Below, piece after piece: positions 6,881-14,949 of a stretch of 14,949 nucleotides of DNA; within the stretch, counting starts at the first letter, position 1; each line of letters begins with the position of its first letter. The notes beneath the pieces were generated by a model that did no database searches, was not told the origin of the DNA, and saw only the letters and a program-made list of their open reading frames with translations. The DNA comes from Rugosibacter sp. (lineage in GTDB: Bacteria > Pseudomonadota > Gammaproteobacteria > Burkholderiales > Rhodocyclaceae): assembly GCA_023257495.1 (NCBI GenBank), contig JALRCC010000133.1, forward strand, positions 1-14,949, read 5' to 3'. The translations under genes and the position numbers were made by a program.

Positions 6881-6905
6881 ATTAACTACTTGGTTACAAC
6901 TATTT

Positions 6906-9035
6906 TTACTCGGCAGCCGCAGGTGCCTCAGGTGTAGCCGCCAGTTCTGCCTCAACAGCCTTCATCGATAAGCGCACGCGGCCCTTATCATCTGTTTCGA
7001 CCACTTTCACTTTAACAATCTGCCCCTCTTTGAGGTGATCAGCTACGGAATTCACCCGTTCATTTGCAATCTGTGAGATATGCAGCAAACCATCTTTACC
7101 TGGCAACAAGCTAACGATGGCACCGAAATCCAGCAGACGAAGCACGGTGCCCTCATAAACGCGGCCTACTTCGACTTCAGCGGTAATATCCTCAATACGC
7201 TTCTTGGCGATTTGAGCCGCATCTGCATTCACTGAAGAAATGGTGATTGAACCATCGTCTGCGATATCAATCACGCAACCGGTTTCTTCAGTCAACCCGC
7301 GAATTACGGCACCACCTTTACCAATCACATCACGGATTTTTTCCGGATTGATCTTCATGTGGATCATTCGTGGCGCAAAACTGGATACTTCTTCACGGGG
7401 GGCAGACATTGAAGCATTCATCAATCCAAGGATGTGCAAGCGCGCTTCTTTGGCTTGTGCCAAAGCAACTTGCATGATTTCTTTGGTGATGCCCTGAATC
7501 TTGATATCCATTTGCAGCGCAGTAATACCGGCTTCAGTACCTGCTACCTTGAAATCCATATCACCCAGATGATCTTCATCCCCCAGGATGTCGGTCAGTA
7601 CGGCAAAGCGGTTACCCTCTTTGATCAGACCCATCGCGATACCCGCTACAGGAGCCTTCAGTGGCACACCGGCATCCATCAGCGCAAGCGATCCGCCACA
7701 AACAGACGCCATGGAAGATGAGCCATTAGACTCGGTAATTTCTGACACAACCCGCATTGAATAACCAAACTCTTCAGCCGAAGGTAAAACAGCAACCAAA
7801 GCGCGTTTGGCTAAGCGGCCATGTCCAATTTCGCGGCGCTTTGGCGTACCTACACGTCCGGTTTCACCCGTTGCATAGGGTGGCATGTTGTAGTGAAGCA
7901 TGAAGCGATCACGATATTCACCTTGCAACGCATCGATGATTTGTTCATCACGGCCAGTTCCCAGGGTTGCAATAACCAATGCCTGCGTTTCGCCGCGTGT
8001 GAACAAAGTAGAACCGTGCGTACGTGGCAAAACCCCGTTACGAATCGCAATAGGACGTACAGTACGTGTATCACGCCCGTCAATACGTGGCTCACCACTG
8101 AGTATCTGGTTACGAACAATCTTGGCCTCAAGATCAAACAGGCAATTGTTCACTTCATTCAATTCAGGAGGATTCTCGACGCCTTCAACTAAAGCAGCAA
8201 CGGTTTTTTTGGCAATCTCACGCGTTTTTTCAGTCCGCGCTTGTTTGCTGGTAACCCGATAGGCTTCGCGCAATTCGTTTTCAGCCAATTCGCCCACACG
8301 AGCAATCAGTGGCTCATTACGGGGGGCTGGCTGCCAATCCCATTCTGGCTTACCAGCGATCTCAACCATCTCGTTAATGGCATTAATAGCCACCTGCATT
8401 TGTTCGTGGCCAAATACAACAGCCCCCAGCATAACTTCTTCTGACAACTGCTGAGCTTCTGACTCCACCATCAAGACAGCCGCTTGTGTTCCGGCAACTA
8501 CGAGGTCAAGCTGCGTGCTTTCCAGGAGTTGCGTTTTAGTTGGGCACAGAACATAGTTACCGTTGATATAACCCACGCGCGCAGCACCAATCGGACCATT
8601 GAAAGGAATCCCGGAAATAGCCAATGCAGCAGAGGCACCAAGCAACGCAGGGATATCCGGATCAATTTCCGGGTTGCATGACATAACGGTGCAAACGATT
8701 TGCACTTCGTTGTAAAAACCTTCTGGAAATAAAGGGCGCAGTGGGCGATCAATTAACCGGCAGGTTAAAATTTCCTTCTCGGACGGACGCCCTTCACGCT
8801 TGAAAAAGCCACCCGGGATACGGCCTGCGGCGTAGGTTTTTTCCTGATAATCCACAGTCAGCGGGAAAAAGTCCTGGCCTGGCTTGACTGAACGTGCACC
8901 GACGACGGTAACCAGAACGACCGTATCTTCCATGGTAACCAGTACAGCGCCCCCTGCTTGACGAGCAATCTCGCCTGTTTCCAGAGTAACTGTATGGTCG
9001 CCATAAGCAAAACTCTTTTTGACTGGACTAAACAC
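6906..9035 (-). CDS. pnp: Polynucleotide phosphorylase (PNPase)
   Basis: PNPase is a trimeric 3'-5' phosphorolytic exoribonuclease of mRNA decay, often bound to RNase E. From a GTG start the protein has 709 residues, the family's normal length. Domains in order are two RNase PH domains with an alpha-helical linker, a KH domain with GKGG (572-575) and an S1 domain from about 624. The active-site block [11 protein letters not shown] (486-496) places Asp488, Asp494 and Lys496 where E. coli has Asp486, Asp492 and Lys494. The GTG at 9035 has AAAGGG six bases upstream and gives [11 protein letters not shown], like the usual PNPase N-terminus. An in-frame ATG at 9074 lies in the loop of the upstream terminator hairpin and would add 13 unrelated residues. 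The gene follows rpsO after a 121-base structured leader, suggesting attenuation or RNase III control as known in E. coli. Confidence 0.95.
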   Translation of the reverse strand: MFSPVKKSFAYGDHTVTLETGEIARQAGGAVLVTMEDTVVLVTVVGARSVKPGQDFFPLTVDYQEKTYAAGRIPGGFFKREGRPSEKEILTCRLIDRPLRPLFPEGFYNEVQIVCTVMSCNPEIDPDIPALLGASAALAISGIPFNGPIGAARVGYINGNYVLCPTKTQLLESTQLDLVVAGTQAAVLMVESEAQQLSEEVMLGAVVFGHEQMQVAINAINEMVEIAGKPEWDWQPAPRNEPLIARVGELAENELREAYRVTSKQARTEKTREIAKKTVAALVEGVENPPELNEVNNCLFDLEAKIVRNQILSGEPRIDGRDTRTVRPIAIRNGVLPRTHGSTLFTRGETQALVIATLGTGRDEQIIDALQGEYRDRFMLHYNMPPYATGETGRVGTPKRREIGHGRLAKRALVAVLPSAEEFGYSMRVVSEITESNGSSSMASVCGGSLALMDAGVPLKAPVAGIAMGLIKEGNRFAVLTDILGDEDHLGDMDFKVAGTEAGITALQMDIKIQGITKEIMQVALAQAKEARLHILGLMNASMSAPREEVSSFAPRMIHMKINPEKIRDVIGKGGAVIRGLTEETGCVIDIADDGSITISSVNADAAQIAKKRIEDITAEVEVGRVYEGTVLRLLDFGAIVSLLPGKDGLLHISQIANERVNSVADHLKEGQIVKVKVVETDDKGRVRLSMKAVEAELAATPEAPAAAE

Positions 9036-9041
9036 GAATAT

Positions 9042-9047
9042 CCCTTT
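9042..9047 (-). promoter_or_regulatory. Ribosome binding site deciding the pnp GTG start
   Basis: AAAGGG on the minus strand stands 6 bases before GTG 9035-9033. It is the best site in the leader and lies downstream of the in-frame ATG at 9074. Confidence 0.75.
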
Positions 9048-9050
9048 CAG

Positions 9051-9090
9051 TAAAAATAAAAGCCGGCTCAGCACTCAAGGCTGAACCGGC
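9051..9090 (-). terminator. rpsO-pnp intergenic terminator/attenuator hairpin
   Basis: On the minus strand GCCGGTTCAGC (9090-9080) pairs with GCTGAGCCGGC (9072-9062) over 11 pairs, one of them G-U, with a 7-base loop. A T-rich run (TTTTATTTTTA) follows. It should end part of the rpsO transcripts before pnp, or act as an RNA processing site in the pnp leader. Confidence 0.8.
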
Positions 9091-9098
9091 AAGATCCA

Positions 9099-9130
9099 TC
9101 ATCGTTCGATGAGTACGCGACACTGGTCGC
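9099..9130 (-). promoter_or_regulatory. Two small hairpins in the rpsO-pnp leader
   Basis: Two short inverted repeats precede the attenuator: TCATCG/CGATGA (9099-9104 and 9107-9112) and GCGAC/GTCGC with a 4-base loop (9117-9121 and 9126-9130). Together with 9062-9090 they make the whole gap structured. A role in autoregulation of pnp is inferred only by analogy with E. coli. Confidence 0.4.
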
Positions 9131-9156
9131 CCAATTTAAAAAACTAAAACCGCGAT

Positions 9157-9426
9157 TTATTTTCGCAGACCAAGACGCTCAATCAGCTCGCGATAGCCTT
9201 CTGCATTTTTGCGCTTGAAATAATCAAGCATCTTGCGACGCTGGCTAACCATTTTCAACAGCCCACGACGTGAATGATGGTCTTTCACGTGTGTTTTAAA
9301 GTGGTCCGTCAAATCATTGATGCGTGCTGTAAGCAGTGCAACCTGGACTTCCGGGGAGCCCGTGTCACCTTGCGCGCGTTGGTAATTAGTTACGATACTT
9401 GCTTTATCTGTCGTGGAAATTGCCAT
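9157..9426 (-). CDS. rpsO: 30S ribosomal protein S15
   Basis: S15 binds 16S rRNA in the central domain early in 30S assembly and takes part in a subunit bridge. The 89-residue length is that of bacterial S15. Hallmarks are the [14 protein letters not shown] segment, [20 protein letters not shown] and the C-terminal LIERLGLRK. The ATG at 9426 has AAGGA seven bases upstream; an earlier in-frame ATG at 9468 overlaps the -10 box and is not used. It has its own promoter (9467-9496) within the otherwise continuous nusA-truB block, and the downstream hairpin separates it from pnp. In E. coli, S15 represses its own translation through its leader; the short leader here has a small CTCTT/AAGAG repeat but no proof of that mechanism. 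Confidence 0.96.
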   Translation of the reverse strand: MAISTTDKASIVTNYQRAQGDTGSPEVQVALLTARINDLTDHFKTHVKDHHSRRGLLKMVSQRRKMLDYFKRKNAEGYRELIERLGLRK

Positions 9427-9433
9427 GGTAGTT

Positions 9434-9438
9434 TCCTT
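9434..9438 (-). promoter_or_regulatory. Ribosome binding site of rpsO
   Basis: AAGGA on the minus strand lies 7 bases before ATG 9426-9424 and fixes the start of S15. Confidence 0.8.
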
Positions 9439-9466
9439 GCTTATTCTGACTCTTAAAGAGCCGGTC

Positions 9467-9496
9467 ATTATAACGTCTCAAGCAACGCTTTATCAA
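9467..9496 (-). promoter_or_regulatory. rpsO: Sigma70 promoter of rpsO
   Basis: On the minus strand TTGATA (9496-9491) and a perfect TATAAT (9472-9467) are 18 bases apart. It lies in the 80-base gap between the truB stop and rpsO, giving a leader of roughly 35 bases. This supports expression of rpsO (and pnp) independent of the upstream genes. Confidence 0.8.
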
Positions 9497-9506
9497 GCTA
9501 TCTGCA

Positions 9507-10415
9507 TTATATTGCAGAAGATATGAGTCTTTTGGGTTGCAGCCAGCCATCGGCTGTCACCTGGCAGACCCCCATAAAGCGGTTATCTGCATCATAAGCT
9601 CGCATGAGAGCCGCCGCCTCACAGTTCCAGCGTACAGCTTGCCCTTGCTTTACCTTGGCCGAGTTTTCAGTGTCTAGCCGCACAATGCCAAGATCCGTTA
9701 GTAGTGCATCCGCTGGTAAAAGTAATGCATCGCGAGCTGGATTATCGAGGGATTCGAGCATAGTGATCGCATGCGCCTGGGCGATATCCAATGCGCCTAT
9801 GCCTGTTCGCCGCAGTGCAGTTAAATGAGCGCCACAGCCCAACGCCTCACCAATATCCGCAGCTAAGGTTCGTATGTAAGTACCCTTGCTGCAACTAACC
9901 TCGCAAACAAAATATTCCTCTTCCCATTCAACTAACTGAATCTGATAAATATGCACATGCCTAGGTGCACGTTCCAGCACAATACCTTCGCGGGCATAGG
10001 CATACAAGGGCTTGCCATCGCGCTTCAATGCTGAGTACATGGGAGGAACTTGTTCGATATCACCCTGAAATCGAGTTAACACCTGCTCCAGATCAGCACG
10101 GCTTGTTGTCACAGGTCGTCGCGCTAAAACAATGCCTTCGGCATCTGCTGTATCTGTGGTAACTCCAAGCTGAACGGTCGCAACATAGCGTTTATCGGCA
10201 TCGAGCAAAGCACTGGAGAATTTTGTGGCTTCACCAAAACAAAGGGGTAATAAGCCAGAGGCCAAGGGATCAAGCGTGCCCGTATGCCCCGCTTTATTAG
10301 CGTTATAAAGACGCCGTGCAGCTTGCAAGGCGTGATTTGAAGAAACGCCTAAAGATTTATCTAGTAATAAAACGCCATCCAGTCGACGGCGCACAGAACG
10401 TCGTGGCGCGCTCAA
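9507..10415 (-). CDS. truB: tRNA pseudouridine(55) synthase TruB
   Basis: TruB converts U55 of the T loop in tRNAs to pseudouridine and helps tRNA folding. The 302-residue protein has the N-terminal DGVLLLDK (13-20), the catalytic block AGHTGTLDPLASG with Asp49, and GTYIRTLAADIG further on. A C-terminal PUA-like part contains the segment KVKQGQAVRW. The start is a TTG at 10415-10413 that overlaps the rbfA stop as TTGA, so the genes are translationally coupled. The in-frame GTG at residue 8 is a possible alternative, but the basic SAPRR lead-in resembles other TruB N-termini. A weak GGA sits 6 bases before the TTG. The gene is the last before the rpsO promoter. Confidence 0.95.
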   Translation of the reverse strand: MSAPRRSVRRRLDGVLLLDKSLGVSSNHALQAARRLYNANKAGHTGTLDPLASGLLPLCFGEATKFSSALLDADKRYVATVQLGVTTDTADAEGIVLARRPVTTSRADLEQVLTRFQGDIEQVPPMYSALKRDGKPLYAYAREGIVLERAPRHVHIYQIQLVEWEEEYFVCEVSCSKGTYIRTLAADIGEALGCGAHLTALRRTGIGALDIAQAHAITMLESLDNPARDALLLPADALLTDLGIVRLDTENSAKVKQGQAVRWNCEAAALMRAYDADNRFMGVCQVTADGWLQPKRLISSAI

Positions 10416-10801
10416 TCGTGATCCAGCTTCTTGTCCGAATTAACAGCATCATCAATCAGGCCAGACAAGTAGGTACCCCGTTCAACTGATGCGTCGTAGA
10501 AAAAATGCAATTCGGGAATTTGATGGATTCGCAACCGGCGGCCTAACTCGCGCCGCAAAAATCCAGCCGACCTTTGCAGACCTTCTGCAATAACTACTTT
10601 TGACTCTGCACTCGCTAAAGACGTATAAAAAACTTTGGCATGCGCGTAATCGGCGGTCACCTCAACATCGGTTACTGTGACTAATGACAGCAGTGAAGCA
10701 ATACGTGGGTCTTTGAGATAAAAACGTAGCAGATCAGCCAGCTCACGGCGAAGCTGTTCTGCTACACGGTCAGATCGCGCAAAGCCACGCTGTATCGCCA
10801 T
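10412..10801 (-). CDS. rbfA: 30S ribosome-binding factor RbfA
   Basis: RbfA is a small KH-fold factor that binds immature 30S subunits near the 5' end of 16S rRNA and aids late maturation and cold adaptation. The 129-residue protein matches in length and in its parts: the N-terminal RSDRVAEQLRRELADLL (9-25), the strand region VTDVEVTADYAHAKVFYTS, and RIHQIPELHFFYD leading to the acidic tail. It begins 6 bases after the infB stop and overlaps truB by 4 bases, so it is in the middle of an operon. The Shine-Dalgarno is weak, consistent with coupling to infB translation. Confidence 0.95.
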   Translation of the reverse strand: MAIQRGFARSDRVAEQLRRELADLLRFYLKDPRIASLLSLVTVTDVEVTADYAHAKVFYTSLASAESKVVIAEGLQRSAGFLRRELGRRLRIHQIPELHFFYDASVERGTYLSGLIDDAVNSDKKLDHD

Positions 10802-10807
10802 TACCGA

Positions 10808-13735
10808 TTAAAGCGAACGTGCAATTTCTTGCGTTTCAAAAACTTCAAGCTGATCGCCTTCGTTGATGTCATTAAAGTTCTTGAGACTCAAACCACATTC
10901 AAAGCCTTCTCTGACTTCTTTCGCATCGTCCTTGAAGCGCTTCAGTGAGTCCAGTTCCCCGGTATGTACGACAACATTGTTGCGTAACACGCGTACTGAA
11001 GCATTGCGCTTAACAATACCTGACAACACCATACAGCCAGCCACCGCCCCAACTCTGGAAATACGGAATACCTGGCGAATCTCGACCATGCCCAGCACCA
11101 CATCTTTTTTCTCAGGGGCCAGCATACCTGACAGGGCAGCCTTTACCTCATCTACCACGGCATAAATGATGCTGTAAAAACGAATATCCACGCCAAAGTT
11201 TTCTGCCGCCTTGCGCGCACCGGCGTCTGCTTTGGTATTAAAACCGATGATTACCGCTTTTGATGCGGAGGCAAGATTTACATCAGACTCACCAATACTC
11301 CCCACACCGGCGTGGATAATGGATATCTTGACTTCGCTCGTAGATAGCTTGTTGAGCGCCTGAACCAGTGCTTCCTGAGAACCCTGAACATCCGCTTTAA
11401 CAATCAGTGGCAAGGTTTTTATTTCACCTTCAGCCATCTGTTCAAACATGTTTTCAAGTTTTGCTGCCTGTTGCTTAGCTAACTTGACATCCCGAAACTT
11501 GCCTTGCCGGAACAGGGCAATTTCACGTGCCTTGCGTTCATCAGCGAGCACCATGCCGATATCACCCGCAGCAGGAACATCCGCCAAACCTTGAATTTCG
11601 ACGGGAATGGATGGGCCCGCTGCTTCAACGGACTTTCCATTCTCATCCATCATGGCACGCACGCGACCAAAAACTGAACCAAGCAGAAGAGAGTCTCCCC
11701 GCCGCAGAGTTCCTGACTGTACCAACAGCGTAGCTACCGGCCCCTTGCCTTTATCCAGGCGAGCCTCGATGACTATACCCTTTGCCGGAACATCAACAGG
11801 GGCCTTCAATTCAAGGACTTCAGCCTGTAAAAGCAATTGTTCAAGCAATTCATCCACCCCCGCGCCCGACTTGGCGGATACACCGATGAATGGCGAGTCA
11901 CCACCATATTCCTCTGGCACAACACCTTCAGCGACCAGCTCCTGCTTAACTCGCTCAGGATTACCGTCAGGCTTGTCAATTTTAGTAATAGCGACGACCA
12001 GCGGCACCCCTGCCGCTTGAGCATGATGAATCGCTTCTTTGGTTTGCGGCATGACACCATCATCCGCCGCAACAACCAAAATAACGATATCAGTGGCTTT
12101 TGCACCGCGTGCGCGCATCGACGAAAAGGCTTCGTGACCCGGCGTATCAAGAAATGTGATCATGCCACGCGGCGTTTCCACATGATAAGCCCCAATGTGT
12201 TGCGTAATCCCGCCAGCTTCACCATGTGCGACACGGCTCTTGCGAATATAGTCGAGCAAAGAGGTTTTACCGTGATCAACGTGGCCCATGACCGTAACAA
12301 CAGGGGCACGTGGCAATTGCTCGAACACCTTATGTTCTACCTGATCATCCAAAAAAGCCTCTGGATCGTCTAACTTGGCAGCGAATGCGCGGTGTCCCAT
12401 TTCCTCGACCACAATCATTGCGGTCTCTTGATCTAACACCTGGTTAATCGTCACCATCGAACCTATCTTCATCATCACCTTGATGACCTCAGATGCCTTC
12501 ACCGTCATCTTGTGTGCAAGATCAGCAACTGAAATAGTTTCCGGCACTTGTACATCATGAATGATCGCTTCAACCACCGGCTGCGGAGCACTATCTTCGT
12601 TATGATGTCCGCGATGCCCGCCACCATGACGCCCACCACCTTTGGCACCACGCCAGCCAGAAGAGGGGCCCACGTCGCCTCGTGTTTTAATCACCCGACG
12701 CTTGGTCGCATCCTCTTTCCAGACAGTTTTCTTGGCAGACTTGGCTTTTGTTTCGTCTTCCTCTTTACTCGCTGGTTTATGTATCGTTCCTGACACACCG
12801 GGTGTTGGCGTTATTGCTTTTACTGCGGCTTTTTGTCCTGCCGCCACGGCAGCGGCACTAGCGGCTTGTTGCTGAAGAACACGCGCCTCAGCCTCAGCAC
12901 GAATCCTCATTTCACGTGCATTCTTTGCCTCAAACTCCGCCGCTTGAATTGCCGCCAACTGCGCCTGACGTTTCGCCTCAGAATCTCGTAGAGCACGCTC
13001 AGCAGAATCTATGACTGATTTTACTTTTGGCCTTGCAGTAGACCTCACAACAGGAGCTTTCGGCTCAGGGGCTGCCACTTGCTCAGTCGCACCGCTTTGC
13101 TCAGCTACCACCACATTGGAAGTCTGGCTACCAGATACAGCAGCAACCGGCTTGATATCCGCAGTCAAAACCGGAGGCACTTCAGCCTTAGCCGCTACCC
13201 CAGGCGCATCACCTTCCTCCGCTCCGGCTGCCACAGAAGCAGCTGCTGACTTCTTCTTGATAGCCTCAACCTCTTTTACCGGCGGAATTTCAGATTGAAT
13301 TTCTGTTTGAACTTCTATTGGAGCCTCTACTACCTTTTGCTCCAACGGAGGCTGGATAGCAGATTCTTCCGCTTTAGGTAAATCAGTTGCTAAATTTTTT
13401 GCGCTCACCACATCAGCTGTGACGGCTGCTTCTGGTACATCTCTCTTGACAAACACTCGCTTTTTGCGCACCTCAACCTGGATGGTACGCGACCTACCCG
13501 CAGCGTCCGATGACTTGATCTCGGTTGTCTGCTTACGCACTAAAGTGATCTTTGACTTCGCCGCAGACTCTCCATGTGATTTGCGCAGATAGTCCAATAG
13601 GCGCGCTTTATCCTGCTCCGACATCATGTCGCTAGGAGCTTGCTTTTCAACACCAGCTTTGGCAAGTTGATCCAATAGATCAAGGGCCGGCATTTTCAGC
13701 TCGGTTGCAAATTCAGAAACAGTCATCAAAGCCAT
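10808..13735 (-). CDS. infB: Translation initiation factor IF-2
   Basis: IF-2 is the GTPase that brings fMet-tRNA to the 30S subunit and promotes subunit joining. The 975-residue protein has an N-terminal IF2N module ([20 protein letters not shown]), a long Ala/Glu/Lys-rich linker and a Gly/His-rich patch near 360-380. A second IF2N module near 400-455 follows, then the G domain and the C-terminal beta-barrel and fMet-tRNA-binding domains. G-domain motifs are GHVDHGKT (484-491), [16 protein letters not shown] and, unusually, TKID (584-587) where NKID is expected. ATG 13735 has GAGGG seven bases upstream; ATG 13726 is a possible second start, and an upstream in-frame ATG at 13786 lies inside nusA and is rejected. 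The gap to the nusA stop is 13 bases, the usual nusA-infB operon arrangement. Confidence 0.96.
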   Translation of the reverse strand: MALMTVSEFATELKMPALDLLDQLAKAGVEKQAPSDMMSEQDKARLLDYLRKSHGESAAKSKITLVRKQTTEIKSSDAAGRSRTIQVEVRKKRVFVKRDVPEAAVTADVVSAKNLATDLPKAEESAIQPPLEQKVVEAPIEVQTEIQSEIPPVKEVEAIKKKSAAASVAAGAEEGDAPGVAAKAEVPPVLTADIKPVAAVSGSQTSNVVVAEQSGATEQVAAPEPKAPVVRSTARPKVKSVIDSAERALRDSEAKRQAQLAAIQAAEFEAKNAREMRIRAEAEARVLQQQAASAAAVAAGQKAAVKAITPTPGVSGTIHKPASKEEDETKAKSAKKTVWKEDATKRRVIKTRGDVGPSSGWRGAKGGGRHGGGHRGHHNEDSAPQPVVEAIIHDVQVPETISVADLAHKMTVKASEVIKVMMKIGSMVTINQVLDQETAMIVVEEMGHRAFAAKLDDPEAFLDDQVEHKVFEQLPRAPVVTVMGHVDHGKTSLLDYIRKSRVAHGEAGGITQHIGAYHVETPRGMITFLDTPGHEAFSSMRARGAKATDIVILVVAADDGVMPQTKEAIHHAQAAGVPLVVAITKIDKPDGNPERVKQELVAEGVVPEEYGGDSPFIGVSAKSGAGVDELLEQLLLQAEVLELKAPVDVPAKGIVIEARLDKGKGPVATLLVQSGTLRRGDSLLLGSVFGRVRAMMDENGKSVEAAGPSIPVEIQGLADVPAAGDIGMVLADERKAREIALFRQGKFRDVKLAKQQAAKLENMFEQMAEGEIKTLPLIVKADVQGSQEALVQALNKLSTSEVKISIIHAGVGSIGESDVNLASASKAVIIGFNTKADAGARKAAENFGVDIRFYSIIYAVVDEVKAALSGMLAPEKKDVVLGMVEIRQVFRISRVGAVAGCMVLSGIVKRNASVRVLRNNVVVHTGELDSLKRFKDDAKEVREGFECGLSLKNFNDINEGDQLEVFETQEIARSL

Positions 13736-13742
13736 GCCTTTA

Positions 13743-13747
13743 CCCTC
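13743..13747 (-). promoter_or_regulatory. Ribosome binding site of infB
   Basis: GAGGG on the minus strand stands 7 bases before ATG 13735-13733, within the 13-base gap to the nusA stop. It supports 13735 over the longer frame. Confidence 0.65.
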
Positions 13748-13748
13748 A

Positions 13749-14949
13749 TTATTCCTCAGCGAACCAATGAGCACGCGCAACAACAATCAAGTCTTTGGCT
13801 TGATCAGCGCCCATTCCAGTCATTTCAGTTAATTCATCGACTGCCAGATCCGCCAATGCCTCGCGATCTGTACCCCCGTGCTTCGCCAGTTTTGCCGCCA
13901 ACCCAGCGTCCATTCCCTCTAATGCGAGCAGATCTTCAGATACTTTCTCGAGTTGCTCTTCATCGGCAATGGCGGCAGTTAATAAAACATTACGCGCACG
14001 ATCACGCAACTCATTCACCACCGCCTCATCGAAGGCATCAATTTCAAGCATCTCTGCTAACGGCACATAAGCAATTTCTTCTAATGAAGAAAATCCTTCC
14101 TCAATCAAAATATTTGCCACCTCATCATCTACATCGAGCTTTGCAACAAACAAAGCGCGAATCGATTCGGACTCGGATGCTGATTTTTCTTGTGACTGCT
14201 CAACAGTCATTAAATTGATGGTCCACCCCGTCAACTCGGAAGCCAAACGTACGTTTTGCCCTCCGCGACCAATGGCAATGGCAAGATTTGCTTCATCCAC
14301 AACCACATCCATTGCATGCTTCTCTTCATCCACCATGATGCTCTGCACTTCGGCCGGAGCCAAAGCACCAATGACAAACTGAGCCGGGTCAGCCGACCAA
14401 TTGATAATATCAACACGCTCGCCAGACAACTCATTGGTGACTGCAGTGACTCGCGAGCCACGCATACCAACACAAGTACCAATAGGGTCAATCCGAGAAT
14501 CATTCGATTTCACCGCAATTTTTGCCCGCATACCCGCATCGCGTGCAGCCGCTTTGATTTCAAGCAAGCCATCTTCAATCTCAGGGACTTCAAGCTCGAA
14601 CAGCTTCATGATAAAATCAGGCGCAGTGCGCGACAAAATCAACTGCGGGCCTCGTGCTTGTCGGTCAATTTTCATCAGCCAGGCGCGCACACGGTCGCCG
14701 GGACGAAGATTTTCTTTGGGGATCATCTGATCGCGCGGCAACAAAGCCTCAATGCGGCCTACCTCAATGACGGCACTACCACGATCCAGCCGTTTGACCG
14801 TACCACTGACGAGATGCTCCTTGCGCTCAAGGAAATCATTCAATACCTGCTCACGCTCAGCATCACGAATTTTTTGCAGAATAACCTGCTTGGCAGCCTG
14901 GGCACCGATACGACCAAAATCGACAGGTTCCATTGCCTCCTCAATGTAC
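13749..14949 (-). CDS. nusA: Transcription termination/antitermination factor NusA, N-terminus beyond window
   Basis: NusA binds RNA polymerase and nascent RNA and controls pausing, termination and antitermination. About 400 codons are present. The frame stays open through the window end (YIEEA before the first in-window ATG at 14933), so that ATG is internal. The missing part is about 100 residues of the polymerase-binding N-terminal domain. Seen in order are [13 protein letters not shown], an S1 domain ([17 protein letters not shown]), KH1 ([16 protein letters not shown]) and KH2 ([18 protein letters not shown]). The tail has two acidic helix-hairpin repeats of the kind that contact the polymerase alpha subunit in proteobacteria. 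infB follows after 13 bases; rimP would be expected upstream, outside the window. Confidence 0.95.
   Translation of the reverse strand, partial: YIEEAMEPVDFGRIGAQAAKQVILQKIRDAEREQVLNDFLERKEHLVSGTVKRLDRGSAVIEVGRIEALLPRDQMIPKENLRPGDRVRAWLMKIDRQARGPQLILSRTAPDFIMKLFELEVPEIEDGLLEIKAAARDAGMRAKIAVKSNDSRIDPIGTCVGMRGSRVTAVTNELSGERVDIINWSADPAQFVIGALAPAEVQSIMVDEEKHAMDVVVDEANLAIAIGRGGQNVRLASELTGWTINLMTVEQSQEKSASESESIRALFVAKLDVDDEVANILIEEGFSSLEEIAYVPLAEMLEIDAFDEAVVNELRDRARNVLLTAAIADEEQLEKVSEDLLALEGMDAGLAAKLAKHGGTDREALADLAVDELTEMTGMGADQAKDLIVVARAHWFAEE

Noticed and set aside
9036..9074. Extended N-terminus of PNPase from ATG 9074
   Set aside because: The ATG lies in the loop of a terminator hairpin, has no ribosome site and adds 13 residues unlike the family; GTG 9035 has AAAGGG at good spacing.
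9427..9468. Longer S15 starting at ATG 9468
   Set aside because: The ATG falls on the rpsO -10 box, so it would be upstream of the transcript start; 9426 gives the standard 89 residues.
13736..13786. Longer IF-2 starting at ATG 13786
   Set aside because: That ATG is inside the nusA coding region and the extra residues do not resemble IF-2; ATG 13735 has its own ribosome site.

Overview
The window looks like part of a betaproteobacterial chromosome of moderate GC, probably Nitrosomonadales-like. This rests on the nusA-infB-rbfA-truB-rpsO-pnp order, the DksA and IF2 sequence style, and the mix of accessory genes. No 16S or other decisive marker is present, so the family is an inference.

Left third (1-3997, + strand): an alpha/beta hydrolase of the epoxide-hydrolase/haloalkane-dehalogenase type (303-1190), a 410-base gap with no gene, then a full ovoA (1601-3997). 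OvoA is the iron sulfoxide synthase fused to a methyltransferase that makes the ovothiol precursor. A strong two-way terminator (4013-4051) separates it from the next unit.

Middle (4071-6798): on the minus strand, a two-gene unit encodes a PduO-type cobalamin adenosyltransferase and an ADP-ribosylglycohydrolase-fold protein in which the usual metal-ligand motifs appear changed. A gene-free stretch follows, with palindromes and a dispersed repeat. Then come tRNA-Arg(TCT) and tRNA-Pro(TGG) on the minus strand, read from one good sigma70 promoter. Divergent from them is dksA (+), encoding the ppGpp cofactor of RNA polymerase.

Right half (6853-14949, minus strand): the translation/RNA-decay block runs nusA (cut by the window end) -> infB -> rbfA -> truB -> rpsO -> pnp. 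Spacing between the first four genes is tight: 13 bases, 6 bases and a 4-base overlap. rpsO has its own consensus-like promoter in the truB-rpsO gap. pnp is separated from rpsO by a hairpin/T-tract attenuator and appears to start at GTG. The block ends at a two-way terminator shared with dksA.

Most genes are housekeeping. The main points for a second look are the ligand-poor DraG-like protein paired with the cobalamin adenosyltransferase, the dispersed 18-base intergenic repeat, the TKID guanine-specificity motif in IF2, and the rpsO-pnp leader structure. I saw no CRISPR array, insertion sequence, prophage or defence system.
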